Below the pieces are notes generated by a model. The model did no database searches, was not told the DNA's origin, and was given only the letters and a program-made list of their open reading frames with translations. Of a stretch of 47,557 nucleotides of DNA, positions 17,446 to 27,842 are shown in pieces (positions within the stretch are counted from its first letter, which is position 1; every line of letters begins with the position of its first letter). Location: assembly GCA_948468505.1 (NCBI GenBank), contig CAOKJE010000005.1, positions 1 through 47,557 on the forward strand, written 5' to 3'. The position numbers and the translations under genes are program-made. Source of the DNA: an uncultured Clostridium sp. GTDB taxonomy: Bacteria > Bacillota > Clostridia > TANB77 > CAG-508.

Positions 17446-19060
17446 TATTACAATAATTGTATTATTAATATTAGCAGCCATTACCATTAGTACCTTAACA
17501 GGGGAAAATGGCATATTAACAAGAGCAACCAAAGCAAAAGAAGAACACAAAATAGCAGATGCAAGAGAAAAATTATCACTTGTACTATTAGATGCAGGAA
17601 TTGAAAAAAGAACGAATATAAAATACAATCAAGACGCATTTTTAGACGAATTTATAACAACAAACTTAGAAGGTAGCAAAATAAGAGGAGACATTGCAAT
17701 AGTAGACGGATATGCCTTTGAATTAGATAGAAGTGTACCAAAAATAGGACAGTATGTGGGAAAAGAAAAAGACCTAATATTCCCAGACTTGAAACTAGAT
17801 ACACAAATAAATGAAAAGAAAGATGCAGCCACAATCACAATAACTACACAAGAAAAAACAAACGGAATTACCAAAATAGAAGTCATATTAAATGGCGATG
17901 TAATACATACTTTTGACAATTATGATAATACAAAAGAAGAAGTAACTGAAAAATATACAACCGATAAAAATGGAACTTATATCATTAAAGTATATTCTAA
18001 ACTGACTAGTACAGAAATAACAAAAGTAGAAGAACTACTTTCAACGATTATATATGAACCAAATGGAAGTGAACAATACGCAAAAGAATTTCAAGTAAAG
18101 GTAAGTGTAAGTGAAGCAAATGAAAAAGTAAAAAGTATTAAATATCAATGGACAGATTCCAATGTAGAACCATCAAAAGAAAGTTTTACAGAAAGTATAG
18201 GAAATGGTGGGACAGTAAGAAAAGATGGTCTAACCGGAAAATGGTATTTGTGGACATTATTAGAAACTCAATCAGGCACTACCAGAACAGGAAAAAGTGA
18301 AGCATTTCATTTTGATAATACAGGACCAGAAGTAACACTAACATCAATGCCAGTATCAGAAAGTTCTTTTACCTTGACTGCCCAAGCAACCGATACAGAT
18401 GTAAAAACAATTGCTAAATATGAATTTTACGTAGATGGAACTTTAGTTAATACACAAACCACAGCAGAAGGAACGGCAAGTTATACAGTAACAGGAGTAG
18501 AAATGGGAACCAAAAACTGTTATGTGAAGGTATATGATGTTTTAACCAATAGTTCTGTATCTTCTAGTATATCTTCTCGAACATTGCTTTATACTTGGGA
18601 AACATGGAGTGTAAATAAGGTAAAAACATATAAAAGTATTACAAAAGGGGGACCAAGTTTGGTAGAATGGAAAGACCATACTACTAAGGTAGGTTTAATT
18701 ACCTCTTATCAATTTAATACGAGTAACGGCTCTTATTTTGGAACAATACCAACAACTTTCAAAAACGCATGTGCTCTAAGCTTAGGAGATATGTATGCGG
18801 CTCCTTCGTATTCTGGATTAAGTGAAAATGGAGGACGATGGTATTCTCAGATAAGAAGAGTTAATGAAGTAGATTCAAATCATGAGATTTATCCAGGAAG
18901 AACAAGTATTAGATATGATTTCTTATCTAGTGATATCGATTCTATTTATTATTCAAAAGGAACTCGTAAATATGATGACACGACTTCAACTAGTAGCACA
19001 GCTTATCCTAATAATGATAGAAGTGGCGAGTACTGGTATGTATATAAAGGACTACAATAA
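17396..19060 (+). CDS. Prepilin-like surface protein with Ig-like repeats
   Basis: The product has 554 residues. The N-terminus is MENKREKAKGITLIALVIT with a prepilin cleavage site at G|I, a hydrophobic helix and the LTGENGIL segment. Residues of about 130-400 form beta-rich Ig-like modules (TTQEKTNGITKIEVILNGD; TGPEVTLTSMPVSESSFTL; KYEFYVDGTLVNT). The C-terminal 140 residues (YTWETWSVNKVKTYKSI onward) are not recognised. It is expected to be processed by a prepilin peptidase and displayed outside the membrane. A small membrane protein and a GT-C-like protein follow closely. No in-frame CGG. Confidence 0.82.
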   Translation: MENKREKAKGITLIALVITIIVLLILAAITISTLTGENGILTRATKAKEEHKIADAREKLSLVLLDAGIEKRTNIKYNQDAFLDEFITTNLEGSKIRGDIAIVDGYAFELDRSVPKIGQYVGKEKDLIFPDLKLDTQINEKKDAATITITTQEKTNGITKIEVILNGDVIHTFDNYDNTKEEVTEKYTTDKNGTYIIKVYSKLTSTEITKVEELLSTIIYEPNGSEQYAKEFQVKVSVSEANEKVKSIKYQWTDSNVEPSKESFTESIGNGGTVRKDGLTGKWYLWTLLETQSGTTRTGKSEAFHFDNTGPEVTLTSMPVSESSFTLTAQATDTDVKTIAKYEFYVDGTLVNTQTTAEGTASYTVTGVEMGTKNCYVKVYDVLTNSSVSSSISSRTLLYTWETWSVNKVKTYKSITKGGPSLVEWKDHTTKVGLITSYQFNTSNGSYFGTIPTTFKNACALSLGDMYAAPSYSGLSENGGRWYSQIRRVNEVDSNHEIYPGRTSIRYDFLSSDIDSIYYSKGTRKYDDTTSTSSTAYPNNDRSGEYWYVYKGLQ

Positions 19061-19084
19061 AAAAACGAAAAAAGGAATGAAACG

Positions 19085-19459
19085 ATGACACTAAAAAATA
19101 AAATTAGAAATATTCTAAAAATAATAATAGAATTAGTAGTACTAATACTGCTAATTCTATTCATTCATACTTTATTAAAATCAGAAAATGGTCTATTATC
19201 TAGCATTAACAAAGGAGAAGCAAACGAAAAATTAGATGAAGCTGTAAAAATATTCACTGCAACAGAAGTAATGACATTAGAAGATGCCATTCGAAAAATA
19301 GAAGGATTAGAAGAATTAAAAATAAATGAAGAAACTGGAGAATATGATATAAAAATAGATGGACAACAATTTTTAATAATAAGTAAAGAAATAAAACCAG
19401 AAGAAAAAATAGAAATAGAAAAAGTAGAAGAAGGTGAAAAAAATGGAGAAGAAAACTAA
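19085..19459 (+). CDS. Small single-pass membrane protein, unknown
   Basis: The product has 124 residues: a basic N-terminus, one hydrophobic helix (IIIELVVLILLILFIHTLL), the segment SENGLLSSINKGEANEKLDEA, then a small mixed domain and a highly acidic lysine/glutamate tail. The part after the helix resembles the GENGIL-KA segment of the prepilins, but the G|I cleavage motif is missing. It starts 24 bases after the prepilin gene and overlaps the next gene, so the three are probably one operon. Function unknown. Confidence 0.7.
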   Translation: MTLKNKIRNILKIIIELVVLILLILFIHTLLKSENGLLSSINKGEANEKLDEAVKIFTATEVMTLEDAIRKIEGLEELKINEETGEYDIKIDGQQFLIISKEIKPEEKIEIEKVEEGEKNGEEN

Positions 19460-21079
19460 ACTAAAATTTAACATCATAATCATAATAGCAATCATTTTAC
19501 TAGCCATAGCAACGATTCCTAAAAGTTTACAAGAAGATACCTTTTATATGATAAAAGTAGGAGAATATATAACAAACAATGGAATGGAAGTAATCGAAAA
19601 TAGATTGGAACCTTTTGCATGGCAAGGGGAAATGACATATACCTATCCACACTGGCTACTAGACATTATATTTTATTGGATATACAATATATTTAACATT
19701 TTTGGCATCTATACCTTTACCGTAATAGTAGGAATTGTAATATATCTATTCATTTATTATACCAACATAAAAATAAGCAAAAATCATGTAATATCAGCAA
19801 TCATAACAATAATTAGCATCTATTTATTAAGAGGATTTATAACAGCAAGAGCACAACTAGTAACCTATTTATGTATAATTTTAACCATTTTTTGTATCGA
19901 GCAATTTTTACGGAACCAAGAAAAAAAGATATGCAATAGGACTATTAATTACTCCTATTTTACTAGCCAACTGTCATGCTGCATTATTTCCGATTTATTT
20001 TGTACTATATTTGCCATATATAGCAGAATATATCATTTCTTTTATGAATAGGGAAGATAGGTATCAAAGAAGAATAAAAAGAATAAGTAAAAAAGAAATA
20101 AGGCAAGAAAAAATTGAGAAAAAACAAATAAAGCTAGAAAAATTAGAACAAAAACTAAAAAGGATCAAAGACAAAGAACTTACTAAGCAAAGAAAAATAA
20201 TAATAAAAAGAAACAACAATGTAAAATGGCTTATCCTAATTTTTATAATAAGCATTTTTACAGGATTATTAACACCAATTAAAGATATACCATACACCTA
20301 TATGATAAAATCCCTAATGGGAAACACCATGAAATTCATACAAGAGCATCAATCGGTAGAATTAATCCATTCAGTAGAGCTATTATTAAGTCTTTTTGCC
20401 ATTCAAGTTCTGCTATTTTCTAGCAAAATAAAAATACGCTTGCAAGACATTTTCATGCTAGGGGGGATGAGTATTTTAGCACTCATTTCCTATAAGCAAT
20501 TTCCTATTTTCTGGATTGCTGCCATGTATATTATCAATAAACTAGCAGGACAAATAGTAGATGACAACATAAAAGAAAAAATAACAAGCCCACTAAAATA
20601 CATATTATCTTTAAAAGGAATGATATACACAACATTAATTCTTGTGGTGTTATTTTTAGTGCAATACAAGCAAATAGCACCACAAAGTTATATTAATAGC
20701 AACGAATACCCAGTTTTGGCAACACGGATGGTTAAAAGAAAACATAGATACCAAAAAAATGAGATTATTTAATGATTTTAACTATGGAAGCTACCTATTA
20801 TTTAAAGATATACCAGTATTTATAGATGGAAGAGCAGATGTATATGATCCTGTTTTTAATGGGAAACAAGAAGATATTTTTACGGATTATATGAAAACAG
20901 TAAGTATGCAACTTTGGTACGAAGATATCTTTGAAAAATATGAAATCACACATATTATTACAAAAACGCAGGAATCTTTAAATACTTTTCTACAAAGAAA
21001 TAATAATTACAAAAAGCTTTACGATGATGGAACTTTTGTCATTTATGAAAAATCTCAAAAAACACTTGTAAAATCCTAG
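19443..21079 (+). CDS. Polytopic GT-C-like membrane protein with two CGG +1 sites
   Basis: Three frame segments join into one protein of about 544 residues through +1 shifts at CGG 19911-19913 (EQFL then GTKKKRYAIG) and CGG 20725-20727 (YPVLAT then GWLKENIDTK). About ten hydrophobic segments are visible, with a long lysine-rich cytoplasmic loop (residues about 200-260). The C-terminal soluble part has MRLFNDFNYGSYLLF and IPVFIDGRADVYD, as in GT-C-like membrane glycosyltransferase relatives. ATG 19443 is preferred over GTG 19434 because AAGGTG lies at 19431-19436. It may modify the neighbouring surface protein; that is inference. Confidence 0.8.
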
Positions 21080-21104
21080 AAAATATGTTAAACTATTCAA
21101 TAGT

Positions 21105-21400
21105 GATATAAAAAACAAAACCAATTAAAAAGCAAAGTAAATATATGACTAAATATGAAAATAGAGAAGATGGTCTAAGGCTGAAAGCCATCTCATATCA
21201 ATATATTGAAATTTCACTTTTTAGGTCTTTTTCTGAAAATAGAAAGAAAAGTAGGAAAAAGCGGTTAAGAACCGTTAAAACGAAATAAGGTTAGCTTTGA
21301 AATAAGCTAATAAACTTAGGTGGTACCACGGAAAATAATAGCCATTTCGTCCTAAAAAGTAGGAGCGAAGTGGCTTTTTAGATAGGAATAAAAAGAAAGG
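21105..21400 (+). promoter_or_regulatory. T-box riboswitch ahead of pheS
   Basis: The leader has a stem I region (GAGAAGATGGTC...GCCATCTC), the conserved AGGTGGTACCACGG T-box at 21318-21331, and a terminator (AGCCATTTCGTCCT...AGGAGCGAAGTGGCT then T run, about 21340-21380). A candidate Phe specifier TTC is at 21213-21215. Uncharged tRNA-Phe would favour the antiterminator and raise pheS-pheT expression. Confidence 0.92.
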
Positions 21401-21411
21401 AAAGATATAAC

Positions 21412-22433
21412 ATGAAAGAACAAATTGCCAAAATCAAAGAAAACTCAATCCAAGAAATAAGTAAATGCCAAGACGAAAAAGAACTAAACGAATTAAAAGT
21501 AAAATACTTAGGAAAAAAGGGAGAACTAACCATTGTACTAAGGGGAATGGGAGCCATTTCACCAGAAGAAAGACCAATCATTGGAAGCTTAGTAAATGAA
21601 GTAAGAGATGAGTTAGAAGCATTAATCAAGCAAAAAGAAAACGAATTCAAGAAAAAAGAATTAGAAAAAAAATTACAAACAGAAAACATCGATGTAACCG
21701 AGCCAAGTAAAAAAATAGCTTTAGGAGCCTTACATCCAATAACCCAAATCATTGAAGAAGTAGAAGAAATCTTTTTAGGAATGGGATACCAAATAGCAGA
21801 TGGACCAGAAGTCGAAAAAGCAATCTATAACTTTGACAAACTAAACACACCACCAGACCATCCAGCAAGAGACGTACAAGACACCTTTTACATAACAGAC
21901 GACATTGTACTAAGAAGTCAAACCTCACCAGTACAAGCAAGAGTCATGGAAAACCAAAAACCACCAATCAAAATCATTTGTCCTGGAGCGGTATATCGTT
22001 CAGACAGTGTTGACGCAACCCATTCACCAGTATTCCATCAAATAGAAGGATTAGTAGTAGACAAAAACATAGCCATGACAGACCTAAAAGGAACCTTAGA
22101 AATGTTTGCTAAAAAATGTTTAGGAGAAAACACAAAAATTAGATTTAGACCACACCACTTTCCATTTACCGAGCCAAGTGCAGAAGCAGACGTATCTTGC
22201 TTCGTATGTGGCGGAAAAGGATGCAAGGTATGCAAAGGCGAAGGATGGATTGAGCTATTAGGTTGCCGGAATGGTGCACCCAAATGTTTTAAAATATTGT
22301 GGAATTGACCCAGAAGAATATTCAGGCTTTGCCTTCCGGATTTGGTGTAGAAAGAATAGCTATGGCGAAATTTGGAATTGAAGACATGAGATTATTATTT
22401 GAAAATGATGCTAGATTCTTAAAACAATTTTAA
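21412..22433 (+). CDS. pheS: Phenylalanyl-tRNA synthetase alpha subunit, two CGG +1 sites
   Basis: Charges tRNA-Phe as an alpha2-beta2 enzyme with PheT. The zero frame breaks at an in-frame CGG (22267-22269). Skipping its C restores [21 protein letters not shown] second in-frame CGG (22337-22339) requires the same, restoring [19 protein letters not shown], the class II motif 3. The full product is about 339 residues, the normal length, with motif 2 near [18 protein letters not shown] and an extra four-cysteine insert ([17 protein letters not shown]). Both glycines are near-invariant in the family, so this cannot be a pseudogene in a cell that depends on it. Confidence 0.95.
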
Positions 22434-22469
22434 CGATGTTTTTTTGGTGCGAGGTTAAAAAACATCGAC
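22434..22469 (+). repeat. Hairpin after pheS
   Basis: CGATGTTTTTT...AAAAAACATCG stem directly after the pheS stop codon. It is not followed by a T run, so it may stabilise or process the transcript rather than end it. Confidence 0.6.
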
Positions 22470-22521
22470 AGTTAAAAAATAAAAATTAATTAAAAATTTA
22501 GTTAATTAGGAGTGTTGAAAT

Positions 22522-22884
22522 ATGGGATTATTAAAAGAATTATTTAAAAGTAAAGGATTACCAAAAACACCAATTACTTTTGAAGAAACAAAAAAATATA
22601 ATTGTGAAGATTATACCATAGAATCAGTAAAAGTAAAGGGAAAAAACATGTATAAAGTTCTACCAGTTCAAAATTTAGAAGAAAAACAAATAACAGCAAA
22701 AACCAAAAAAGAAAACTTTAGAAACAATGTAACCAGAGGTGGAGAACTACAAGGAATTGATAGAAATGTAGCAATAAACAGTAGAATAGATAGACAAAAA
22801 CAACAAGAAAGAACATTAAATGACTGGACCAATACAAAAGGATATCTAAAATATAAAAATAAAACAAGTGAAAATACGAGATAA
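22522..22884 (+). CDS. Unknown 120-residue protein between pheS and pheT
   Basis: The product has 120 residues and is not recognised. It starts MGLLKELFKSKGLPKTPITFEE and is basic and hydrophilic with no membrane segment. TTAGGAGTG lies before the ATG. It is in the same direction as pheS and pheT, which are usually adjacent, so it would be co-transcribed under the Phe T-box. Codon use matches its neighbours and the frame is intact. Confidence 0.75.
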   Translation: MGLLKELFKSKGLPKTPITFEETKKYNCEDYTIESVKVKGKNMYKVLPVQNLEEKQITAKTKKENFRNNVTRGGELQGIDRNVAINSRIDRQKQQERTLNDWTNTKGYLKYKNKTSENTR

Positions 22885-22940
22885 GAGGGCAAAACGGAGA
22901 CAGCTAACCCAAAATCTCTAAAAAAGGAGAATGAATAGAA

Positions 22941-25343
22941 ATGAAAGCAAGTATAGAATGGTTAAAAGAATATAGTGACATTGATGTTGATGCCATAGAA
23001 TTAGGAGATATCCTAACCATGACAGGCTCAAAAGTAGAAACCATTGATAGGTTAGGAAACGACATAAAAAATGTGGTCGTTGGAAAAATTTTAGAAATAG
23101 AAAAGCATCCAGACGCTGATAAATTAGTAGTAACCAAAGTAGATGTAGGAAACGAAACATTGCAAATTGTAACAGGAGCTAACAATATCAAAGTAGGAGA
23201 TATAGTGCCAATTGCCAAAGATGGTTCTAGTTTACCAGGCGGTGTAAAAATTAAAAAGGGAATGTTAAGAGGCATAGAATCTTGTGGCATGATGTGCTCA
23301 GTAGGGGAATTAAACCTTACCGTGGCAGATTATCCAAATCAAATTGAACATGGTATCATGATATTAGATTCAAAATTAGAAAAAGACATAGGTAAAGATG
23401 TGGTAGAAGTCTTAAATTTAAAAGAAGATATCATTGATTTTGAAATTACCTCCAATAGACCAGACTGTTTTTCAATTGAAGGATTAGGAAGGGAGACAGC
23501 AGCTTCTTTAAACAAACCATTTAAAAATCCAAGAAAAAATATAGACGAGATCGTAGTAGAAACAAAAAACGACTTAGAAGGATTAAAAGTGGATATCGAA
23601 GCACCAGACCTATGTTATAGATATGTGGCAAGAATGGTTAAAAACGTAAAAATTGGACCATCACCAGACTGGATGGTAAGAAGATTAAAAGCCTGTGGCA
23701 TTCGAAGCATCAACAATATAGTAGACATCACAAACTATGTTATGTTAGAAATGGGTCAACCAATGCATGCTTTTGATATTCATTCCATTGAAGGAAAACA
23801 TATTACCGTAAGACGTGCAAAAAAGGGAGAAAAAATCACAACTTTAGATGAACAAGAAAGAGAGCTAGACGAAAACAATCTAGTTATAGCAGACGACAAA
23901 AAAGCAGTAGCAATAGCTGGCGTTATGGGAGGATTAAACTCTGAAATTGAAGAAGATACCAAAACGGTAGTATTTGAATCGGCTGTATTTTATGGAGGTA
24001 GTGTTAGAAAAACTGCTAAAAAAGTGGCTTTGAGAACCGAAAGTTCTTCTCGATTTGAAAAAGGACTATCGGCAGAAAATGCACTAAGAGCAGCAAACCG
24101 TGCAGTAGAATTAGTAGAATTATTAAAAGCAGGAGAAGCAGTAGAGGGAAAAATAGATGTATATCCAACCAAACAAAAAATCAATAAAATTAAATTAGAT
24201 GTATCTAAGATTAATAGTTTGTTAGGAACAAACTTAAGTAAAAAAGAAATGATAAACATTTTAGAAAAACTAGATATTAAAGTAGAAGAAGACATGGTGG
24301 TTAGTCCATATTTTAGAATGGATTTAGAATTTTTAGCAGATATTGCAGAAGAAATTGGACGTTTTTATGGTTATGACAAACTAGATACTACACTAATTAA
24401 AGCAGATACTACCTTAGGTATTCGAAACAAAGAACAAACCATCGAAAAGAAAGTGAAAGAAGTATTAGTCAATAGTGGATTTTTTGAAATCTATACCTAT
24501 GGTTTTGTAAGCCAAAAAGACTTAGAAATGTCAAACATTAGTGAAGAAATCAAAAAATATGCCATTACCATACAAAATCCTTTAAGCGATGAATATAAAT
24601 TAATGAGACCAACAACAGTGCCAAGTATGATGCAAATATTAGCGACAAATGCTAATAAGAAAAACCAAAATGTTAAGCTATTTGACTTATCTAGAAACTA
24701 CAAAAATATAAAACAAGAAGTAGAAAAGGGAGAAGTTCCTTTGCAAGAAGAAATTTTAACCATCGGAATGTATGGAGAAGATGTAGACTTTTATAGCCTA
24801 AAAGGAATTTTAGAAAAGGTATTAGAAGCAATCAACATAAATGGTTATTACATAGAAAAAGAGACGAAAAATGCTTCTTACCATCCAGGAAGATGTGCTA
24901 ACTTAAAAGTAGGAATGGATATCATTGCAACACTAGGAGAGGTACATCCAGAAGTACTAGATAATTATGAAATTTCAAAAAGAGCTTATTTAGCCGAAGT
25001 AAATATTACAAAATTAGTTCGATATGCAAAAGCCAATAAAAAATATGTAGAAGTACCAAAATTCCCAGCAGTAGAAAGAGATATTGCTGTAATTATAAAC
25101 GAAGAAATAGAAGTAGGACAAATTGAAAAAATCATTACCAAAAAAGCGAAGAAACTATTAGAAAGTATGCAATTATTCGATATCTACCGTAATGAAAAAT
25201 TAGGGCAAAATAAAAAAAGTGTTGCTTATTCACTGATTTTTAGAGATAAAAGTAAAACACTAGCTGACGAAGAAATTAACAAGATAATGGAAGATATTAT
25301 TTTGGAATTAGAAAAATCATTGGGAGCAGAATTAAGAAAATAA
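22941..25343 (+). CDS. pheT: Phenylalanyl-tRNA synthetase beta subunit
   Basis: The product has 800 residues, the normal length. The EMAP-II-like tRNA-binding domain is at about residues 40-150 (EKHPDADKLVVTKVDVG, CGMMCS), B3/B4 editing domain with MGQPMHAFDIHSI and the B5 domain follow, then a catalytic-like core (EIGRFYGYDKL) and the C-terminal anticodon-binding FDX-ACB domain (PKFPAVERDIAVII). An AAAAAGGAG site precedes the ATG. Unlike pheS it has no in-frame CGG and no frame break; every CGG in it spans two codons. Confidence 0.98.
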   Translation: MKASIEWLKEYSDIDVDAIELGDILTMTGSKVETIDRLGNDIKNVVVGKILEIEKHPDADKLVVTKVDVGNETLQIVTGANNIKVGDIVPIAKDGSSLPGGVKIKKGMLRGIESCGMMCSVGELNLTVADYPNQIEHGIMILDSKLEKDIGKDVVEVLNLKEDIIDFEITSNRPDCFSIEGLGRETAASLNKPFKNPRKNIDEIVVETKNDLEGLKVDIEAPDLCYRYVARMVKNVKIGPSPDWMVRRLKACGIRSINNIVDITNYVMLEMGQPMHAFDIHSIEGKHITVRRAKKGEKITTLDEQERELDENNLVIADDKKAVAIAGVMGGLNSEIEEDTKTVVFESAVFYGGSVRKTAKKVALRTESSSRFEKGLSAENALRAANRAVELVELLKAGEAVEGKIDVYPTKQKINKIKLDVSKINSLLGTNLSKKEMINILEKLDIKVEEDMVVSPYFRMDLEFLADIAEEIGRFYGYDKLDTTLIKADTTLGIRNKEQTIEKKVKEVLVNSGFFEIYTYGFVSQKDLEMSNISEEIKKYAITIQNPLSDEYKLMRPTTVPSMMQILATNANKKNQNVKLFDLSRNYKNIKQEVEKGEVPLQEEILTIGMYGEDVDFYSLKGILEKVLEAININGYYIEKETKNASYHPGRCANLKVGMDIIATLGEVHPEVLDNYEISKRAYLAEVNITKLVRYAKANKKYVEVPKFPAVERDIAVIINEEIEVGQIEKIITKKAKKLLESMQLFDIYRNEKLGQNKKSVAYSLIFRDKSKTLADEEINKIMEDIILELEKSLGAELRK

Positions 25344-25515
25344 AATCTTCATGAATACTACCTCATCTGCAAATAATAGCTTTATTTTTTAAATCGAAGA
25401 ATTTTTCGAAAATGTGACAAAAATATTAAGTTTTAGTTACATTTAAGACAAAAAAACAATTTTATGATATGATAAAACAAGAAAAAATTAAAATAATAAA
25501 TTAGGAGGAAATAAA

Positions 25516-25638
25516 ATGGAGGAACAAGTAAAGAAAAAAAGATTATCACCAGAAGCAACCTTAATCTTAACAATAGGAACCTGTGCACTAAGTGTTATCG
25601 TTTATAGAATTTTATACTTTATTATAACAGGTGCTTAA
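25516..25638 (+). CDS. Small membrane protein, 40 residues
   Basis: The frame encodes MEEQVKKKRLSPEATLILT, then a hydrophobic helix (IGTCALSVIVYRILYFIIT), ending GA. It has a perfect TTAGGAGGAAA ribosome binding site, and a terminator follows, so it is probably a real single-gene unit. The charged N-terminus should stay in the cytoplasm. Function unknown. Confidence 0.75.
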   Translation: MEEQVKKKRLSPEATLILTIGTCALSVIVYRILYFIITGA

Positions 25639-25661
25639 AGAATGGAAAAAGAAATAAAGCA

Positions 25662-25699
25662 AAAGACTACGAAAATTTCAAAAAACGTAGTCTTTTTTT
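25662..25699 (+). terminator. Intrinsic terminator after the 40-residue gene
   Basis: AAAGACTACG...CGTAGTCTTT stem followed by T7. Confidence 0.9.
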
Positions 25700-25709
25700 C
25701 GTAAAACCC

Positions 25710-25738
25710 TTGACAAAATCAAAAAAATGATGTAAAGT
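25710..25738 (+). promoter_or_regulatory. Promoter of ylxM-ffh
   Basis: TTGACA (25710-25715), 17-bp spacer, TAAAGT (25733-25738), 35 bases before the ylxM ATG. Confidence 0.75.
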
Positions 25739-25772
25739 ATATTAGCATTACAAAATAAAAGAGGTAATAACG

Positions 25773-26117
25773 ATGGAAAAGAATGTAGAAATTAGCATAC
25801 TAAACGAAATATATGGCAAGTTATTAACCAAAAAACAATCTGAAATCATAGACAACTACTACAACCAAGACCTATCCCTAACAGAAATTGCCCAAAACAA
25901 CAAAATAACAAGGCAAGCCGTACGTGACATTTTAAAAAAAGGGGAAAACAAACTATATGAATATGAAAAAAACTTAAACATCATGAAAAAATCAAGAAAG
26001 CAAGAAAAAAAATTAGAAGCAATTTTAGAACAAATAGACAAAATACAAAAACAAGAGGGAGATGCAAAAACAAGTAAACAACTACAAAATATAAAAAAAG
26101 AATTAAAGAAATTATAA
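25773..26117 (+). CDS. ylxM: YlxM, SRP-associated sigma-70-region-4-like protein
   Basis: The product has 114 residues with a helix-turn-helix of sigma region 4 type (KLLTKKQSEIIDNYYNQDLSL, then SLTEIAQNNKITRQAVRDIL), followed by a charged coiled tail. In Firmicutes ylxM lies directly upstream of ffh; the Streptococcus homologue binds the signal recognition particle and modulates FtsY/Ffh GTPase activity. The gap to ffh is 18 bases. No in-frame CGG. Confidence 0.93.
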   Translation: MEKNVEISILNEIYGKLLTKKQSEIIDNYYNQDLSLTEIAQNNKITRQAVRDILKKGENKLYEYEKNLNIMKKSRKQEKKLEAILEQIDKIQKQEGDAKTSKQLQNIKKELKKL

Positions 26118-26135
26118 GATAAAGGAGTGAAACCG

Positions 26136-27490
26136 ATGGCTTTTGAAGGACTATCTTCTAGATTACAAGAAATAACCAGAAAAATTAGAGGAAAAGCAAG
26201 AATAACAGAAAGTGACTTAAAAGAAATGATGCGAGAAGTAAAACTTGCCCTTTTAGAAGCCGACGTAAACTATAAAATCGTAAAAGATTTCATCCGGGAG
26301 TATCCAGGAAAAAGCCTTAGGGCAAGACGTTTTAAAATCATTAACACCAGGGCAACAAGTTATCAAAATTGTAAAAGACGAATTAATAGAACTATTACGG
26401 AGGAACAGAAAGCAAAATCAACCTCACGCCAAATCCGCCAACCGTAATTATGATGGTAGGATTGCAAGGATCTGGTAAAACCACAACCTCAGGAAAACTA
26501 GCAAACCTACTTAGAAAACAAGGAAAAAAGCCACTACTTGTAGCATGTGATGTTTATCGACCAGCAGCCATCAAACAATTAGAAGTAGTAGGAAAACAAT
26601 TAAACATTCCAGTATTTGCCAACGAAGTTTCAAAAGATGTTGTACACATTGCCAAGCAAGCTATGTCGACAGCTATCTCCAAATTAAACGATGTTATCAT
26701 ATTAGACACAGCAGGACGTTTACACATTGACGAAGAACTAATGGAGGAACTAAAAAATCTAAAAACAAACATCAAGCCACATGAAATCTTACTAGTAGTA
26801 GACAGTATGACAGGGCAAGATGCCGTTAATGTAGCAGAAAAATTTAACGAAGCCTTAGGAATCGATGGTGTTGTCCTAACGAAATTAGATGGTGACACAA
26901 GAGGAGGAGCAGCTTTATCTGTTAAAAAAGTAACCAATAGACCCATCAAATTCGCAGCAACAGGAGAAAAACTAAGTGACATCGAAGTATTCCATCCAGA
27001 AAGAATGGCAGGAAGAATCTTGGGAATGGGAGACATTTTATCAGTCATTGAAAAAGCAGAAGAAGCCTTTGACTTAGAAGAAGCAGAAAAACTAGAAAAG
27101 CAATTCAAGAAAAAAGAATTAGACTTAGACGATTACTTAGCACAACTAAGACAAGTAAAAAAAATGGGTTCCTTTTCCTCACTTTTAAAAATGATACCAG
27201 GAATGAACCAAATAAAAGATTTAAAAGTAGACGACAAAGAATTTGAAAAAATAGAAGCCATCATTTGCTCTATGACCAAGAAGGAAAAGAAAGACACAAG
27301 ACTTTTAAATGCAAGCAGAAGACAACGTATCGCAAAGGGCAGTGGAACAACCGTACAAGACATCAACAAATTTATCAAATCCTTTGAAATGACCCAGAAA
27401 ATGATGAAACAAATGAAAAACAGTAAAGGTGGTATGAGAAAAATGCTAAATGGAATTGACGAAAATGCCTTAAAGAATTTTAAATTTTAA
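26136..27490 (+). CDS. ffh: Signal recognition particle GTPase Ffh, two CGG +1 sites
   Basis: Binds signal peptides and 4.5S/6S RNA and delivers ribosomes to the membrane. The zero frame fails at CGG 26295-26297; skipping C reads [20 protein letters not shown]. It fails again at CGG 26398-26400; skipping C reads [13 protein letters not shown] and joins the G1 motif GLQGSGKTT. The full product is about 450 residues: N domain, G domain ([26 protein letters not shown]) and methionine-rich M domain ([20 protein letters not shown]). Ffh is essential, and without both shifts N and G domains are disconnected. ATG 26136 (AAGGAGTG upstream; [12 protein letters not shown]) is preferred over GTG 26127. 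Confidence 0.95.
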
Positions 27491-27528
27491 TAAATCATGT
27501 TTTTAAATTTTTAATTTTTATATAAAAA

Positions 27529-27559
27529 AGGGATTTTAAGGAACGTCCCCAAAATCCCT
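27529..27559 (+). repeat. GGGACG-type hairpin, ffh-rpsP gap
   Basis: AGGGATTTT...AAAATCCCT stem enclosing AAGGAACGTCCCC. The same core recurs at 39266-39303 and related hairpins occur at 41371-41442, 44441-44475 and 45701-45789. Confidence 0.75.
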
Positions 27560-27583
27560 ATCAAAATTTTGGAGGTGAAAAAA

Positions 27584-27814
27584 ATGGTAAAAATTAGATT
27601 ACAAAGACAAGGAAAGAAAAGAGCTCCATTTTATCATATCGTAGTAGCAGATTCAAGATGCCCAAGAGATGGTAAAATAATTGAGCAATTAGGAACTTAT
27701 GACCCAATGACAGATCCTGCAACAATTTCTTTAGACAAAGAAAAAGTTGAAAAATGGATTAAAAATGGTGCAAAACCAACAGACACTGTAAAAGCTTTAA
27801 TCGAAAAAGCATAA
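27584..27814 (+). CDS. rpsP: 30S ribosomal protein S16
   Basis: The product has 76 residues: [25 protein letters not shown], then [20 protein letters not shown] and a short tail. S16 assists 30S assembly in the body. The ATG at 27584 is chosen because GGAGGTG sits 8 bases before it and MVKIRL is the family start. It heads the conserved rpsP-khpA-rimM-trmD-rplS operon. Confidence 0.98.
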   Translation: MVKIRLQRQGKKRAPFYHIVVADSRCPRDGKIIEQLGTYDPMTDPATISLDKEKVEKWIKNGAKPTDTVKALIEKA

Positions 27815-27842
27815 ATATAGTGGCGAAGTGGAGGACTTTAAT

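Noticed and set aside
22267-22433. pheS, ffh, lysS, tsaD, trmD and recG as pseudogenes or sequencing-error casualties
   Set aside because: All breaks are the same event (C before GG, in frame, sense strand) and the sequence on both sides is fully conserved. Errors or decay would give mixed insertions, deletions, stops and both strands.
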